Source: Bacteroidales bacterium UBA5833 | Lineage (GTDB): Bacteria > Bacteroidota > Bacteroidia > Bacteroidales > Lentimicrobiaceae | Direction: 5' to 3' | Assembly: GCA_002433025.1 (NCBI GenBank) | Contig: DJGZ01000022.1 | Coordinates: forward strand, 124,001 to 188,000 | Length of the DNA stretch: 64,000 nt | Part shown: positions 36,596 to 45,456 of the stretch, piece after piece | Layout of the letters: each line of letters opens with the position of its first letter | Numbering within the stretch: the first letter of the stretch is position 1 | Translations under genes and position numbers: made by a program | The notes under the pieces: generated by a model | Told to the model about the DNA's origin: nothing | Databases searched by the model: none | Seen by the model: only the letters and a program-made list of their open reading frames with translations

Positions 36596-37390
36596 ATGAA
36601 AGGCTGTGTATTTGATATCAGGCATTATTCCGTTCATGATGGTCCGGGCATCCGTACGTCGGTATTTCTGAAAGGCTGTCCGCTGCGATGCCGCTGGTGC
36701 CACAACCCCGAAGGGCTGGAACCGGAACCTGTGCAGGTTTGCCGCGAAAGGCAGGCCGGAGGCAAAACCATCCGTAATACCGAAACCATTGGTAAATCAA
36801 TGACTCCGGACGAAGTGGTTAAAGAGGTCCTCAAAAGCCGCATTTTTTTCGAAGAATCAGAAGGAGGCGTCACCTTTACCGGTGGGGAGCCCCTGATGCA
36901 GCCGGAATTTACCGAAGCCTGCCTGCTACTGATGAAGCAGGAGCACATCCATACCGCCCTTGACACCTGCGGTTACGTATCACCGGATAATTTCATCCGG
37001 ATTGCAGCCCGGGCTGATCTTATCCTTTTCGATCTGAAACATTGTGATTCCGGCATCCATCAGCAATTTACCGGAGTTCCTGCCGGACTGGTGCTGACGA
37101 ACCTGCGTGCGTCGATTGAAGCCGGTTTTCCCCTGATTGTGCGCATCCCGCTGATTCCGGTGTTTAACCTTTCAACAGATACATTGATCAGCATGGCCGG
37201 CTACCTCCGGGAAACCGGCTGGTCAGGCCGTGTGAACCTGCTCCCCTATCACCACATCGCCATTCATAAATATGAAAAACTAGGTATGGACTATGGCATG
37301 AAAAACATCCGGCCGCCATCAGCAGCGGAGGTTGAACAGGCAGCAAAAATTTTCAGGGAACGCGGTTTCGTAGTCAATATCGGCGGATAA
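36596..37390 (+). CDS. Glycyl radical enzyme-activating enzyme (HypD activase, PflA-like radical SAM)
   Basis: Uses S-adenosylmethionine and a 4Fe-4S cluster to install the glycyl radical on its partner enzyme. The radical SAM motif is C28-x3-C32-x2-C35 in GCPLRCRWCHNPEG, with the activase signature DGPGIRTSVFLKGC ahead of it and FTGGEPLMQPEF and DTCGY after. At 264 residues it is short: the extra ferredoxin-like insert with two cysteine clusters found in many dehydratase activases is not apparent, making it closer to PflA in size. It starts 47 bp upstream of the HypD-like gene, so the pair is an operon. Confidence 0.92.
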   Translation: MKGCVFDIRHYSVHDGPGIRTSVFLKGCPLRCRWCHNPEGLEPEPVQVCRERQAGGKTIRNTETIGKSMTPDEVVKEVLKSRIFFEESEGGVTFTGGEPLMQPEFTEACLLLMKQEHIHTALDTCGYVSPDNFIRIAARADLILFDLKHCDSGIHQQFTGVPAGLVLTNLRASIEAGFPLIVRIPLIPVFNLSTDTLISMAGYLRETGWSGRVNLLPYHHIAIHKYEKLGMDYGMKNIRPPSAAEVEQAAKIFRERGFVVNIGG

Positions 37391-37437
37391 CCTGAAAAAG
37401 ATATTTAACAGCTTTTAAATCAGATGAAAACATAAAA

Positions 37438-39801
37438 ATGAACGAAAGAATCAGCTTACTGAGACAAAACAGTCTGGATGCCGTCAACCGCATCTCAGGA
37501 GAGCGTGCAGGGCTGGTCACCGGTTTTTACCGGCAGCCGTTTGTTGCTGCGCTCCCGGTTCCCGTGCAGCGGGGCATGGCGCTGAAACACATCATGCAGC
37601 ACAAATGCTTGTACCTTGGTCAGGGAGAACTGATTGCCGGGGAAAGGGGCCCGGCACCAAAAGCCGTACCCACTTATCCGGAAGTATGCGTGCATTCGCT
37701 GCAGGACCTTGATATCCTTGATTCCAGGCCAAAGGTTTCCTATAAAGTGGATGAAGAAACACGTGCACTTTACCGCGATGAGGTGATCCCGTTCTGGAGC
37801 GGCCGCTGCGTGCGTGACCGCATGTTTAAAGCACTTCCGGATACCTGGAAAAAAGCATATCAGGCCGGGATTTTCACCGAGTTTATGGAACAACGGGCAC
37901 CGGGCCATACGGTGGCCGGCGAAAAAGTATTCGGTAAGGGCATGAACGACCTGATGGCCGATATTGATCTGGCACTTGATAAGCTTGATTATCTGAACGA
38001 TATGGAAGCCCTGACGAAAGCCGAAGAATTACAGGGGATGCGGCTGGCATGCGAGGCCCTTGTTGTTCTAGCCGGCCGTTATGCAACGCTGATCGAAGCG
38101 CAGATTCCGGTAGAAAAAGATCCCGGACGCTGCGATGAACTCCTCGAAATGGCAGCCATCTGCCGGAAAGTACCGGCCAATGCCCCCGAAACTTTTCATG
38201 AGGCTTTGCAGCACTATTGGTTTATCCATCTGGGGGTCATCACCGAGCTTAATCCCTGGGACTCCTTTAATCCCGGCCGCCTCGACCAGCACCTCTGGCC
38301 TTTCTACAGCAGGGAAATGGCCGCGGGAACGCTCACCAGAGAAAAGGCCATCGAATTGCTGCAAGCCTTCTGGATCAAGTTCAACAACCATCCGGCACCG
38401 CCTAAAGTCGGGGTTACTGCGCAGGAGAGCAATACCTATACCGATTTTTGTCTGATAAATGTGGGTGGAGTAAAAGCCGACGGCTCAGATGCGGTAAATG
38501 AACTCAGTTACCTGATTCTGGATGTAATTGAAGAAATGCGGCTGCTGCAGCCCAGTTCCATGGTTCAGCTGAGCAAGAAAAATCCCGACGCCCTGATTCA
38601 CCGTGCAATCAGGATCATCAGGACCGGGTTTGGACAACCTTCCGTTTTCAATACCGATGCCATTGTGCAGGAACTGATGCGGCAGGGGAAAACTCCTGAA
38701 GATGCCCGCCGCGGGGGCGCTTCGGGTTGCGTCGAAGCCGGGGCTTTCGGCACCGAGGCCTATATCCTGACCGGTTACTTTAACCTTCCGAAAATCCTTG
38801 AGCTCACCCTGAACAACGGCAAGGATCCCCTTAACGGTAAACAAACCGGTCCGCAAACCGGCGATCCGGCGTTGTTTTCTGCTTATGATGAATTTTTGAA
38901 AGCCTTCCGGAAAATGTTGCAACACTTTGTTGACATCAAAATTGCCGGTAGCAACCTCATTGAAAAAATCTGGGCTATACACATGCCGGTGCCTTTTCTC
39001 TCATCCATCATCGACGACTGCATCGCCAACGGCCGCGATTATAATGCCGGCGGGGCGCGGTACAATACCAGTTACATACAGGGCGTCGGGTTGGGAACCA
39101 TGACCGATTGCCTTACGGCCATTCATGAACAGGTGTTCTGGCGCAAACGTTACTCCATGGCAACCCTGTTGAAAATGCTGGCAGCAAACTTTGAAGGTTA
39201 TGAGGATGAACTGGCCGTGCTGCTCTATGAAACCCCGAAATACGGAAACGACGACGACCTGGCTGATGTGCATGCAAAAGAGGTTTTTGAAGCATATTTC
39301 GAAGCAATTGACGGGCGGAAAAGCCCCAGGGGAGCTACCTACAGGGTGGAGATGCTTCCGACAACCTGCCATGTATATTTTGGCAGCAAAATCAAAGCAT
39401 TACCGGATGGCCGCCTGGCCGGTAAGCCCCTTTCTGAAGGCATTTCGCCGGTGCAGGGCGCTGACCGCAAAGGTCCGACTGCAGTCATCAAATCAGCCGT
39501 GAAATTTGATCATATCAAAACCGGCGGCACCCTGCTGAACCAGAAATTTTCGCCTGATTTTTTCAGGGACGAAACTGCCATTGTAAAACTTGGACAGCTT
39601 GTGAGGGCCTACTTCCGTATGGACGGACATCACATACAGTTTAACGTGGTTTCGGCCGACACCCTGCGTAAAGCAAGGCAACATCCCGAAGTTTTCAGCA
39701 ACCTGATAGTCAGGGTAGCCGGATACAGCGACTATTTCAACGACCTTACCCCGGAACTGCAGGAAGAAATTATCTGTCGCACGGAACAGGAACAGCTGTA
39801 A
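37438..39801 (+). CDS. hypD: trans-4-hydroxy-L-proline dehydratase (glycyl radical enzyme)
   Basis: Removes water from trans-4-hydroxy-L-proline to give pyrroline-5-carboxylate, which can be reduced to proline; strictly anaerobic. The 787 residues hold the thiyl Cys431 and Glu433 in GGASGCVEAGAFG and the radical Gly762 in RVAGYSDYF. Numbering is offset by three from the characterised Clostridioides difficile HypD as I recall it, and its substrate-contact residues have counterparts here: F149, H157, S331, D336, F337 and Y447. The match argues for HypD rather than PFL, glycerol or choline enzymes. A proline-pathway reductase gene is not adjacent. The protein is unrelated to the hydrogenase-maturation protein of the same name. 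Confidence 0.87.
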   Translation: MNERISLLRQNSLDAVNRISGERAGLVTGFYRQPFVAALPVPVQRGMALKHIMQHKCLYLGQGELIAGERGPAPKAVPTYPEVCVHSLQDLDILDSRPKVSYKVDEETRALYRDEVIPFWSGRCVRDRMFKALPDTWKKAYQAGIFTEFMEQRAPGHTVAGEKVFGKGMNDLMADIDLALDKLDYLNDMEALTKAEELQGMRLACEALVVLAGRYATLIEAQIPVEKDPGRCDELLEMAAICRKVPANAPETFHEALQHYWFIHLGVITELNPWDSFNPGRLDQHLWPFYSREMAAGTLTREKAIELLQAFWIKFNNHPAPPKVGVTAQESNTYTDFCLINVGGVKADGSDAVNELSYLILDVIEEMRLLQPSSMVQLSKKNPDALIHRAIRIIRTGFGQPSVFNTDAIVQELMRQGKTPEDARRGGASGCVEAGAFGTEAYILTGYFNLPKILELTLNNGKDPLNGKQTGPQTGDPALFSAYDEFLKAFRKMLQHFVDIKIAGSNLIEKIWAIHMPVPFLSSIIDDCIANGRDYNAGGARYNTSYIQGVGLGTMTDCLTAIHEQVFWRKRYSMATLLKMLAANFEGYEDELAVLLYETPKYGNDDDLADVHAKEVFEAYFEAIDGRKSPRGATYRVEMLPTTCHVYFGSKIKALPDGRLAGKPLSEGISPVQGADRKGPTAVIKSAVKFDHIKTGGTLLNQKFSPDFFRDETAIVKLGQLVRAYFRMDGHHIQFNVVSADTLRKARQHPEVFSNLIVRVAGYSDYFNDLTPELQEEIICRTEQEQL

Positions 39802-39850
39802 AACCGGTTAAAGCGGAAAAGTCTGCTGCAGGCTGTAAGGCGTAATTGCT

Positions 39851-39893
39851 AAAACCCTTGAAAACAGGACACAAACTGCTGTCCGGGTTTTTT
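39851..39893 (+). terminator. Intrinsic terminator after hypD
   Basis: AAAACCC pairs with GGGTTTT around an inner GGACA/TGTCC stem, followed by a run of six T counted within and after the stem. It closes the activase-hypD operon 50 bp after its stop. Confidence 0.7.
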
Positions 39894-39938
39894 CATGCTG
39901 CCCCGACCTCCTTTTGTTTTCCGAACCCCGTTAATCTT

Positions 39939-39946
39939 TAACTTTG
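39939..39946 (+). promoter_or_regulatory. Bacteroidota -7 promoter element for PBP2-RodA
   Basis: TAACTTTG matches TAnnTTTG and ends 30 bp before the PBP2 ATG. It indicates that the second half of the elongasome cluster is transcribed on its own. Confidence 0.55.
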
Positions 39947-39976
39947 TTGGGAATTCAAAGCCCCTGACCGTTACCG

Positions 39977-41779
39977 ATGGCGAATAAATCCCTCGCTTCA
40001 CGAAAACAAACAGTTATAGCCATTTTTCTGGCAACCGGCATCATATTTCTGGGCAGGCTTTTCTATCTGCAGATCATAGACGACAGCTATGAACTTTCTG
40101 CAAATAACAACGTTTTAAGGTATGTTACCCAGTATCCGGCCCGCGGCCTGATATACGACCGCAACGGCAAACTGCTCGTATACAATGAAGCGGTTTATGA
40201 TCTGATGGTACTTCCCAGACAGGTGAAAGACATCGACACCCTGGAGTTTTGCCGCCTGCTCGACATCACCCCCGAGGGGTTTGTGCAGCGCATGAAAAAG
40301 GCCAGGGATTACAGCCGTTTCAAACCCAGCCTTTTTGAGAAACAGATCTCAAAGGAAACCTACGGATACCTTGAAGAAAAGATGTACCGCTTCCCCGGTT
40401 TCTTTGTTCAGCCGCGTACCCTGCGCAAATACCCTGAACCGATGGGCGCTCATCTGCTGGGATATGTAGGTGAGGTCAACCAGTCGATCATTGACAAGGA
40501 CCCTTACTATAAATCCGGCGATTATATCGGCATCAGCGGAATTGAGAAATCTTACGAGGAAGATCTCCGCGGAAGAAAAGGCATAAAAATCCGTATGGTG
40601 GATGTGCACAACCGTGAAGTCGGAAGTTTCCAGAATGGTCTTTACGATACCCTGGCGGTGATGGGCAAGGACCTTTACCTCACCATTGATGCAGAATTGC
40701 AGCAGTACGGAGAGTTGCTGATGCAGGGCAAAATGGGCAGCGTGGTGGCCATTGAGCCATCATCGGGCGAGATCCTTGCGTTTCTCTCAAGCCCCACCTA
40801 CGATCCCAACCTGCTGGTAGGAAGGGTCAGGGGGAAAAACTTCAGTGAACTGTCGAAAGATCCTGTGAAACCCTTGTTAAACCGCGCCATGATGGGACAA
40901 TACCCGCCCGGCTCCACCTTTAAGATGGTGAACGACCTGGTAGGTTTACAGGAAGGGGTGTTAAACACCCGCACCCATTATACCTGCCAGGGGCCGGGCT
41001 CTTCCCCTATCCGCTGCACCCACCACCACCAGTCACCCCTCGATGTATATATAGCCATTCAGCAATCCTGTAACCCATTCCACTGGCAGGTCTACAGGAG
41101 TATCCTCAACAATCCGCGGCGAAAAAATGTAAAGGAAAATTATACCGCCTGGAGAAATCATGTCATGAGTATGGGTTTCGGTCATAAACTCGGAACAGAT
41201 ATGCAATTTGAACTGAGCGGTAATATTCCTTCGGCTGAAAAGTTTGATGCCATATATGGCAAAGGCCGTTGGAATGCGATGACGGTCAGATCATTGTCAA
41301 TCGGGCAGGGAGAAATTCTGGTTACTCCCCTGCAACTGGCCAACTCGGCGGCGGTAATGGCCAACCGGGGATATTATTTTGTTCCGCATGTTGTTAAAAG
41401 CATTGGTGTGAATGAGACCAGGAATGAAAAATTCAACAAGGTAACTTCAACGATCGATCCGGCATATTTCGAAATCGCAGTGGAAGGTATGCGGCAGGTG
41501 GCAACAATGGGGACCGCGCGCTGGTACCAGATTGAGGACATTACCATGTGTGGAAAAACCGGCACAGCGGAAAATCCGCACGGCAAGGACCACTCTTTGT
41601 TTATGGCTTTTGCCCCGGCCGATCAACCGGTAATTGCCATAGCCGTGATCATTGAAAATTCAGGGTTCGGATCCACCTGGGCCCTCCCTGTGGCTTCGCT
41701 GATGATTGAAAAGTACATCAAACGTGAGGTATCACGCAAAGACATAGAAGAAAGAATGATTAACGGCAAACTCTACTGA
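39977..41779 (+). CDS. mrdA: Penicillin-binding protein 2 (elongation transpeptidase)
   Basis: Cross-links lateral-wall peptidoglycan together with RodA. The 600 residues have an N-terminal TM helix (about 12-33), the class B dimerisation domain (PARGLIYDRNGKLL near 54) and a transpeptidase domain with the nucleophile motif S313-x-x-K316 (PGSTFKMVND), the SCN motif in QQSCNPFH and KTGTAEN. All catalytic motifs are intact. RodA follows after 3 bp. The usual upstream neighbour mreD is 5.3 kb away. Confidence 0.95.
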   Translation: MANKSLASRKQTVIAIFLATGIIFLGRLFYLQIIDDSYELSANNNVLRYVTQYPARGLIYDRNGKLLVYNEAVYDLMVLPRQVKDIDTLEFCRLLDITPEGFVQRMKKARDYSRFKPSLFEKQISKETYGYLEEKMYRFPGFFVQPRTLRKYPEPMGAHLLGYVGEVNQSIIDKDPYYKSGDYIGISGIEKSYEEDLRGRKGIKIRMVDVHNREVGSFQNGLYDTLAVMGKDLYLTIDAELQQYGELLMQGKMGSVVAIEPSSGEILAFLSSPTYDPNLLVGRVRGKNFSELSKDPVKPLLNRAMMGQYPPGSTFKMVNDLVGLQEGVLNTRTHYTCQGPGSSPIRCTHHHQSPLDVYIAIQQSCNPFHWQVYRSILNNPRRKNVKENYTAWRNHVMSMGFGHKLGTDMQFELSGNIPSAEKFDAIYGKGRWNAMTVRSLSIGQGEILVTPLQLANSAAVMANRGYYFVPHVVKSIGVNETRNEKFNKVTSTIDPAYFEIAVEGMRQVATMGTARWYQIEDITMCGKTGTAENPHGKDHSLFMAFAPADQPVIAIAVIIENSGFGSTWALPVASLMIEKYIKREVSRKDIEERMINGKLY

Positions 41780-41782
41780 TAA

Positions 41783-43045
41783 ATGGCAAGGGAACGGAAT
41801 AATGTATTCAACAATCTCGACTGGACCCTGGTCATTATTTACCTGGTACTGGTGCTGATGGGATGGTTGAATATTTATGCCGCCGTCTATAACGAAGACC
41901 ATAATAGTATTTTCGATCTGAGCCAGAGCTACGGAAAACAGATGCTTTGGATCATCACCTCCCTGTTTATCGGATTGGTAATCCTGCTGACAGATGCACG
42001 GTTTTTCAGTACTTTTGCCTACCTGATTTACGGAATAACCATACTATCGCTGGTGGCTGTGCTGCTGGTGGGCAGCGAAGTGTCCGGTTCAAAATCGTGG
42101 TTCGAAATCGGCGGATTCAGGCTTCAGCCGGCCGAATTTGCCAAGTTCGCCACCAACCTGGCCATAGCAAGATTCTTCAGCGGACAACACATCAATGTCA
42201 AAGATTTTAAAACCAGGGTCATTCCCCTCATCCTTTTGGGTATTCCGGGCCTGCTTATCCTGCTGCAGAACGATACAGGCTCTGCGCTTGTATATTCATC
42301 ATTCATTCTTGTGCTTTACCGCATGGGTATGTCAGGCAATCTGTTGCTGGCCGGTGCGCTTGTGGTTATCATTGCACTGTCAACCCTTATGGTCGGACAC
42401 ATATATGTATCCGGGTTACTGGTGATCCTGGCCGGCCTGTTATTTGCCTTTATGAAGCGCAACCGCAGGAATATCATAAACCTGCTGGCACTGCTGATCA
42501 TGGGCATTGGTTTTACCTTTTCGGTGGAGTATGTGGTCGATAATTTTCTGGGCGAACATCAGAAAACCAGGATCAACGTGCTGCTTGGCAAGGAACTCGA
42601 TCTGAAAGGCGCCGGCTACAATGTAAATCAGTCGAAAATTGCCATTGGTTCGGGAGGCTTCCTTGGCAAAGGCTATCTGAACGGCACACAGACAAAATAC
42701 AACTTCGTTCCCGAGCAAAGCACCGATTTTATTTTTTGCACTGTAGGTGAAGAGTGGGGATTCGCCGGTTCGCTGGTAATCATTGTGCTATTCCTCTATT
42801 TCCTGACAAGGATCGTAACCCTGGCGGAGCGACAACGATCCGACTTCAGCAGAATATACGGTTATGGGGTGGCTGCCATCCTGTTCTTTCATTTTATGAT
42901 CAACATCGGGATGACCATAGGCCTGGTTCCGGTGATCGGAATCCCGCTGCCGTTTTTCAGTTACGGCGGATCATCCCTCTGGGCCTTTACCATTCTGGTG
43001 TTTATTTTTATCAAGCAGGATGCAAACCGGAACGCCCTGCTCTGA
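41783..43045 (+). CDS. rodA: Peptidoglycan glycosyltransferase RodA
   Basis: SEDS-family lipid II polymerase of the elongasome in the inner membrane. The 420 residues form about ten TM helices; GGFRLQPAEFAKFATNLAIA, LIQNDTGSALVYS-like residues (LLQNDTGSALVY) and VIGIPLPFFSYGGSSLW are SEDS signatures, including the catalytic-loop region with the VPEQSTDFIF-type segment. It begins 3 bp after PBP2, its known partner. Confidence 0.95.
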   Translation: MARERNNVFNNLDWTLVIIYLVLVLMGWLNIYAAVYNEDHNSIFDLSQSYGKQMLWIITSLFIGLVILLTDARFFSTFAYLIYGITILSLVAVLLVGSEVSGSKSWFEIGGFRLQPAEFAKFATNLAIARFFSGQHINVKDFKTRVIPLILLGIPGLLILLQNDTGSALVYSSFILVLYRMGMSGNLLLAGALVVIIALSTLMVGHIYVSGLLVILAGLLFAFMKRNRRNIINLLALLIMGIGFTFSVEYVVDNFLGEHQKTRINVLLGKELDLKGAGYNVNQSKIAIGSGGFLGKGYLNGTQTKYNFVPEQSTDFIFCTVGEEWGFAGSLVIIVLFLYFLTRIVTLAERQRSDFSRIYGYGVAAILFFHFMINIGMTIGLVPVIGIPLPFFSYGGSSLWAFTILVFIFIKQDANRNALL

Positions 43046-43078
43046 AAAATCAACTTTTTAAACCGCAATCCATAATAT

Positions 43079-44824
43079 ATGCCCGAAACAGTACTGCATG
43101 TCAATGACCTAAGCATCGCGTTTCATGGCAGAGAAGGCTGGCAGCAGGCGGTACGGCAGGTTTCCATTTCGCTGAAACGGGGCGAAACACTTGGCATTGT
43201 AGGGGAAAGCGGTTCGGGGAAATCGGTCACATCACTGGCCGTGATGCATTTGTTACCTGCCGGGATCAGCAGGATAAACAATGGCAGCATTGTATTTAAC
43301 GGAAAATCCGGCGAGGTCATCGAAATTCACAACCTCGGCGAAAAGGAGATGCTTCAGGTCAGGGGGGGAAAAATCGCCATGATTTTTCAGGAGCCTATGA
43401 CCTCGTTGAATCCGGTTATGCGCTGCGGCCGTCAGCTGACTGAAGCAGTGAGGATGCACCTGGGCTATGATCAAAAGAAAGCCAGGGATTATGTGCTTTC
43501 CCTTTTCAGTGAAGTGATGCTCCCTGATCCGGAAAGGGCTTACCGGGCCTATCCCCACCAACTTTCGGGCGGTCAGAAGCAAAGGGTGATGATCGCAATG
43601 GCCATCGCCTGCAAACCGGAAATACTGATTGCAGATGAACCCACCACTGCACTGGACATGACTGTTCAGAAAGCCATACTCAGGCTACTGAAAACCCTGC
43701 AGCAGAAATACAATATGAGCATGATCTTTATCAGTCACGATCTTGGTGTTATATCCGAAATCGCCGGATCCGTTGCAGTGATGCGGGAGGGACAGATTGT
43801 CGAGTATGGCAGGGTCAGCGAGATTTTCAGCAATCCGGAACACCCGTATACCCGCGGACTGATAGCCTGCCGCCCGCCACTGAATATCAGGCTGCGCAGA
43901 CTCCCGGTTGTCAGCGATTATACTGAAACAAAGGAGGGCATTAAGAAAGTCCGGCATTATTTTTCAGCGGCAATAACGGCAGAAGAACGCAGGTTAACCC
44001 ACCTGAAACTTTATGAAAACGATCCCTTGCTGAAGGTCGAAAATCTCTCGGTACATTATCCATTGTCAAAACCATTTTTCAAAAAAGAACGAAGCTGGTT
44101 CAAAGCGGTGGATGATGTAAGTTTCAGTGTATACAGGGGTGAAACCCTCGGGCTGGCCGGCGAATCGGGCTGCGGGAAAACCACCCTCGGCCGGGCATTG
44201 CTCCGGCTGCTGGAACCAACTTCAGGAACCATTACTTTTAAAGAAACTAACATTGCTGCCTTGAGCCGGAAAGAACTCAGGATGACAAGGAAGAATATGC
44301 AGATCATTTTTCAGGACCCCTATTCCTCTCTGAATCCGAGAATTACCGCCGGCGAAGCGATCATTGAGCCCTTGCTGGTACACAAAATCATCAGCAATCA
44401 AAAAGCCGGAATGCCGCAGGTAAAAGACCTGCTTGAGAGGGTAGGCCTGAAGCCGGAGCACTACAACCGTTACCCCCATCAGTTTTCGGGCGGACAACGC
44501 CAAAGGATCTGCATCGCACGGGCACTCGCCCTGAATCCCGAGTTTATTATCTGCGACGAGTCTGTCTCAGCCCTTGATGTTTCCGTTCAGGCTCAGGTAC
44601 TTAACCTGCTTAATGACCTGAAGAAAGATTACGGATTTACCTTCATTTTTATATCCCACGACTTATCTGTCGTAAGGTTTATGTCCGACCGGATCATGGT
44701 GATGAAGGAAGGAAAGCTTATTGAATCGGGCGAAGCGGATGCCCTCTGTGAAAAACCTCAGAAAGATTATACACGGGAACTGATTGCGGCAATTCCCGGA
44801 AATGCGTTTAATCCAGCGCCCTGA
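43079..44824 (+). CDS. Fused oligopeptide-type ABC transporter ATPase (two NBDs)
   Basis: A 581-residue protein joining DppD- and DppF-like ATPases in one chain. Each half is complete: first Walker A GESGSGKS (42-49), signature LSGGQKQRV and Walker B ILIADEPTTALD; second Walker A GESGCGKTT, signature FSGGQRQRI and Walker B FIICDESVSALD. The oligopeptide C-terminal zone (HPYTRGLIACRPPL) is present after the first NBD. Permease and binding-protein genes are absent nearby, so it must energise a transporter encoded elsewhere. It begins 33 bp after rodA and overlaps the convergent receiver gene by 17 bp at its end. Confidence 0.93.
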   Translation: MPETVLHVNDLSIAFHGREGWQQAVRQVSISLKRGETLGIVGESGSGKSVTSLAVMHLLPAGISRINNGSIVFNGKSGEVIEIHNLGEKEMLQVRGGKIAMIFQEPMTSLNPVMRCGRQLTEAVRMHLGYDQKKARDYVLSLFSEVMLPDPERAYRAYPHQLSGGQKQRVMIAMAIACKPEILIADEPTTALDMTVQKAILRLLKTLQQKYNMSMIFISHDLGVISEIAGSVAVMREGQIVEYGRVSEIFSNPEHPYTRGLIACRPPLNIRLRRLPVVSDYTETKEGIKKVRHYFSAAITAEERRLTHLKLYENDPLLKVENLSVHYPLSKPFFKKERSWFKAVDDVSFSVYRGETLGLAGESGCGKTTLGRALLRLLEPTSGTITFKETNIAALSRKELRMTRKNMQIIFQDPYSSLNPRITAGEAIIEPLLVHKIISNQKAGMPQVKDLLERVGLKPEHYNRYPHQFSGGQRQRICIARALALNPEFIICDESVSALDVSVQAQVLNLLNDLKKDYGFTFIFISHDLSVVRFMSDRIMVMKEGKLIESGEADALCEKPQKDYTRELIAAIPGNAFNPAP

Positions 44825-45179
44825 TTACTTCCTCGGCCCTGAAAGGCTTGGTGATATATCCATCCATACCGACAGCATAACAGCGTTCGCTTTCATCAGA
44901 AACAGAACTGGCGGTCATAGCGAAAATCTTAACCTTTTTGCGATTCTCCGCTTCTTCAATTTCCCGTATCTTCAGTGTGGCCTCAAATCCATCGAGTTCA
45001 GGCATGTGCAGATCCATCAGCACCAGATCATAGTCCTGCTTCCGGAATTTCTCCACCGCAATGCGACCGTTATCAGCTATGTCAATGGTCTGCTGGTACT
45101 TTTGCAGTAATAACAGTGCGACCTTCTGATTAATTGCATTGTCCTCTGCTATAAGAATTTTTTTCCTTTCGGTTTCCAT
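44808..45179 (-). CDS. Stand-alone response regulator receiver protein
   Basis: A 123-residue protein that is only a CheY-like receiver domain: acidic pocket E12-D13, phospho-acceptor D56 (LVLMDLHMPELDG), the switch threonine in FAMTASS and the lysine of TKPF. The style (AEDNAINQKVA) is that of receiver domains from hybrid kinases. There is no output domain, so it probably works as a phosphorelay shuttle or by binding a target. No kinase is adjacent. Its 3' end overlaps the convergent ABC gene. Confidence 0.92.
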   Translation of the reverse strand: METERKKILIAEDNAINQKVALLLLQKYQQTIDIADNGRIAVEKFRKQDYDLVLMDLHMPELDGFEATLKIREIEEAENRKKVKIFAMTASSVSDESERCYAVGMDGYITKPFRAEEVIRALD

Positions 45180-45403
45180 TTCCTGAATTCTGTTGAAATG
45201 TTTCTTACTGTCGTTCCGGCACGATCCGGCAATCCGGATTTCTTTGAAAATAACTGAATACCAGCAGGAAGCATCCCGCTTGCCAAAAACCGGCTTATCC
45301 TGTTGTTGTATTTATCTGTCTTTTCATAAAAAGTAACCCCTGAGCAGCATTGTTTTCTGAACTTTTTTTATAAAAACGGTATTCTGCGGCCTTTTTGGCA
45401 GTT

Positions 45404-45420
45404 CCGGATTTCAAATCCGG
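45404..45420. promoter_or_regulatory. Palindrome upstream of rnr
   Basis: CCGGATTT-C-AAATCCGG is a perfect eight-base inverted repeat around one base, ending 36 bp before the rnr ATG and just upstream of a TACCTTTA element (45431-45438, one mismatch to TAnnTTTG). It overlaps the expected -33 area, so it may be an operator; the binding protein is unknown. Confidence 0.4.
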
Positions 45421-45456
45421 TTAAATTCATACCTTTACAATAATAATTATCTGACC

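Noticed and set aside
44222..44503. Minus-strand frames within the ABC ATPase gene
   Set aside because: Antisense to conserved nucleotide-binding motifs.
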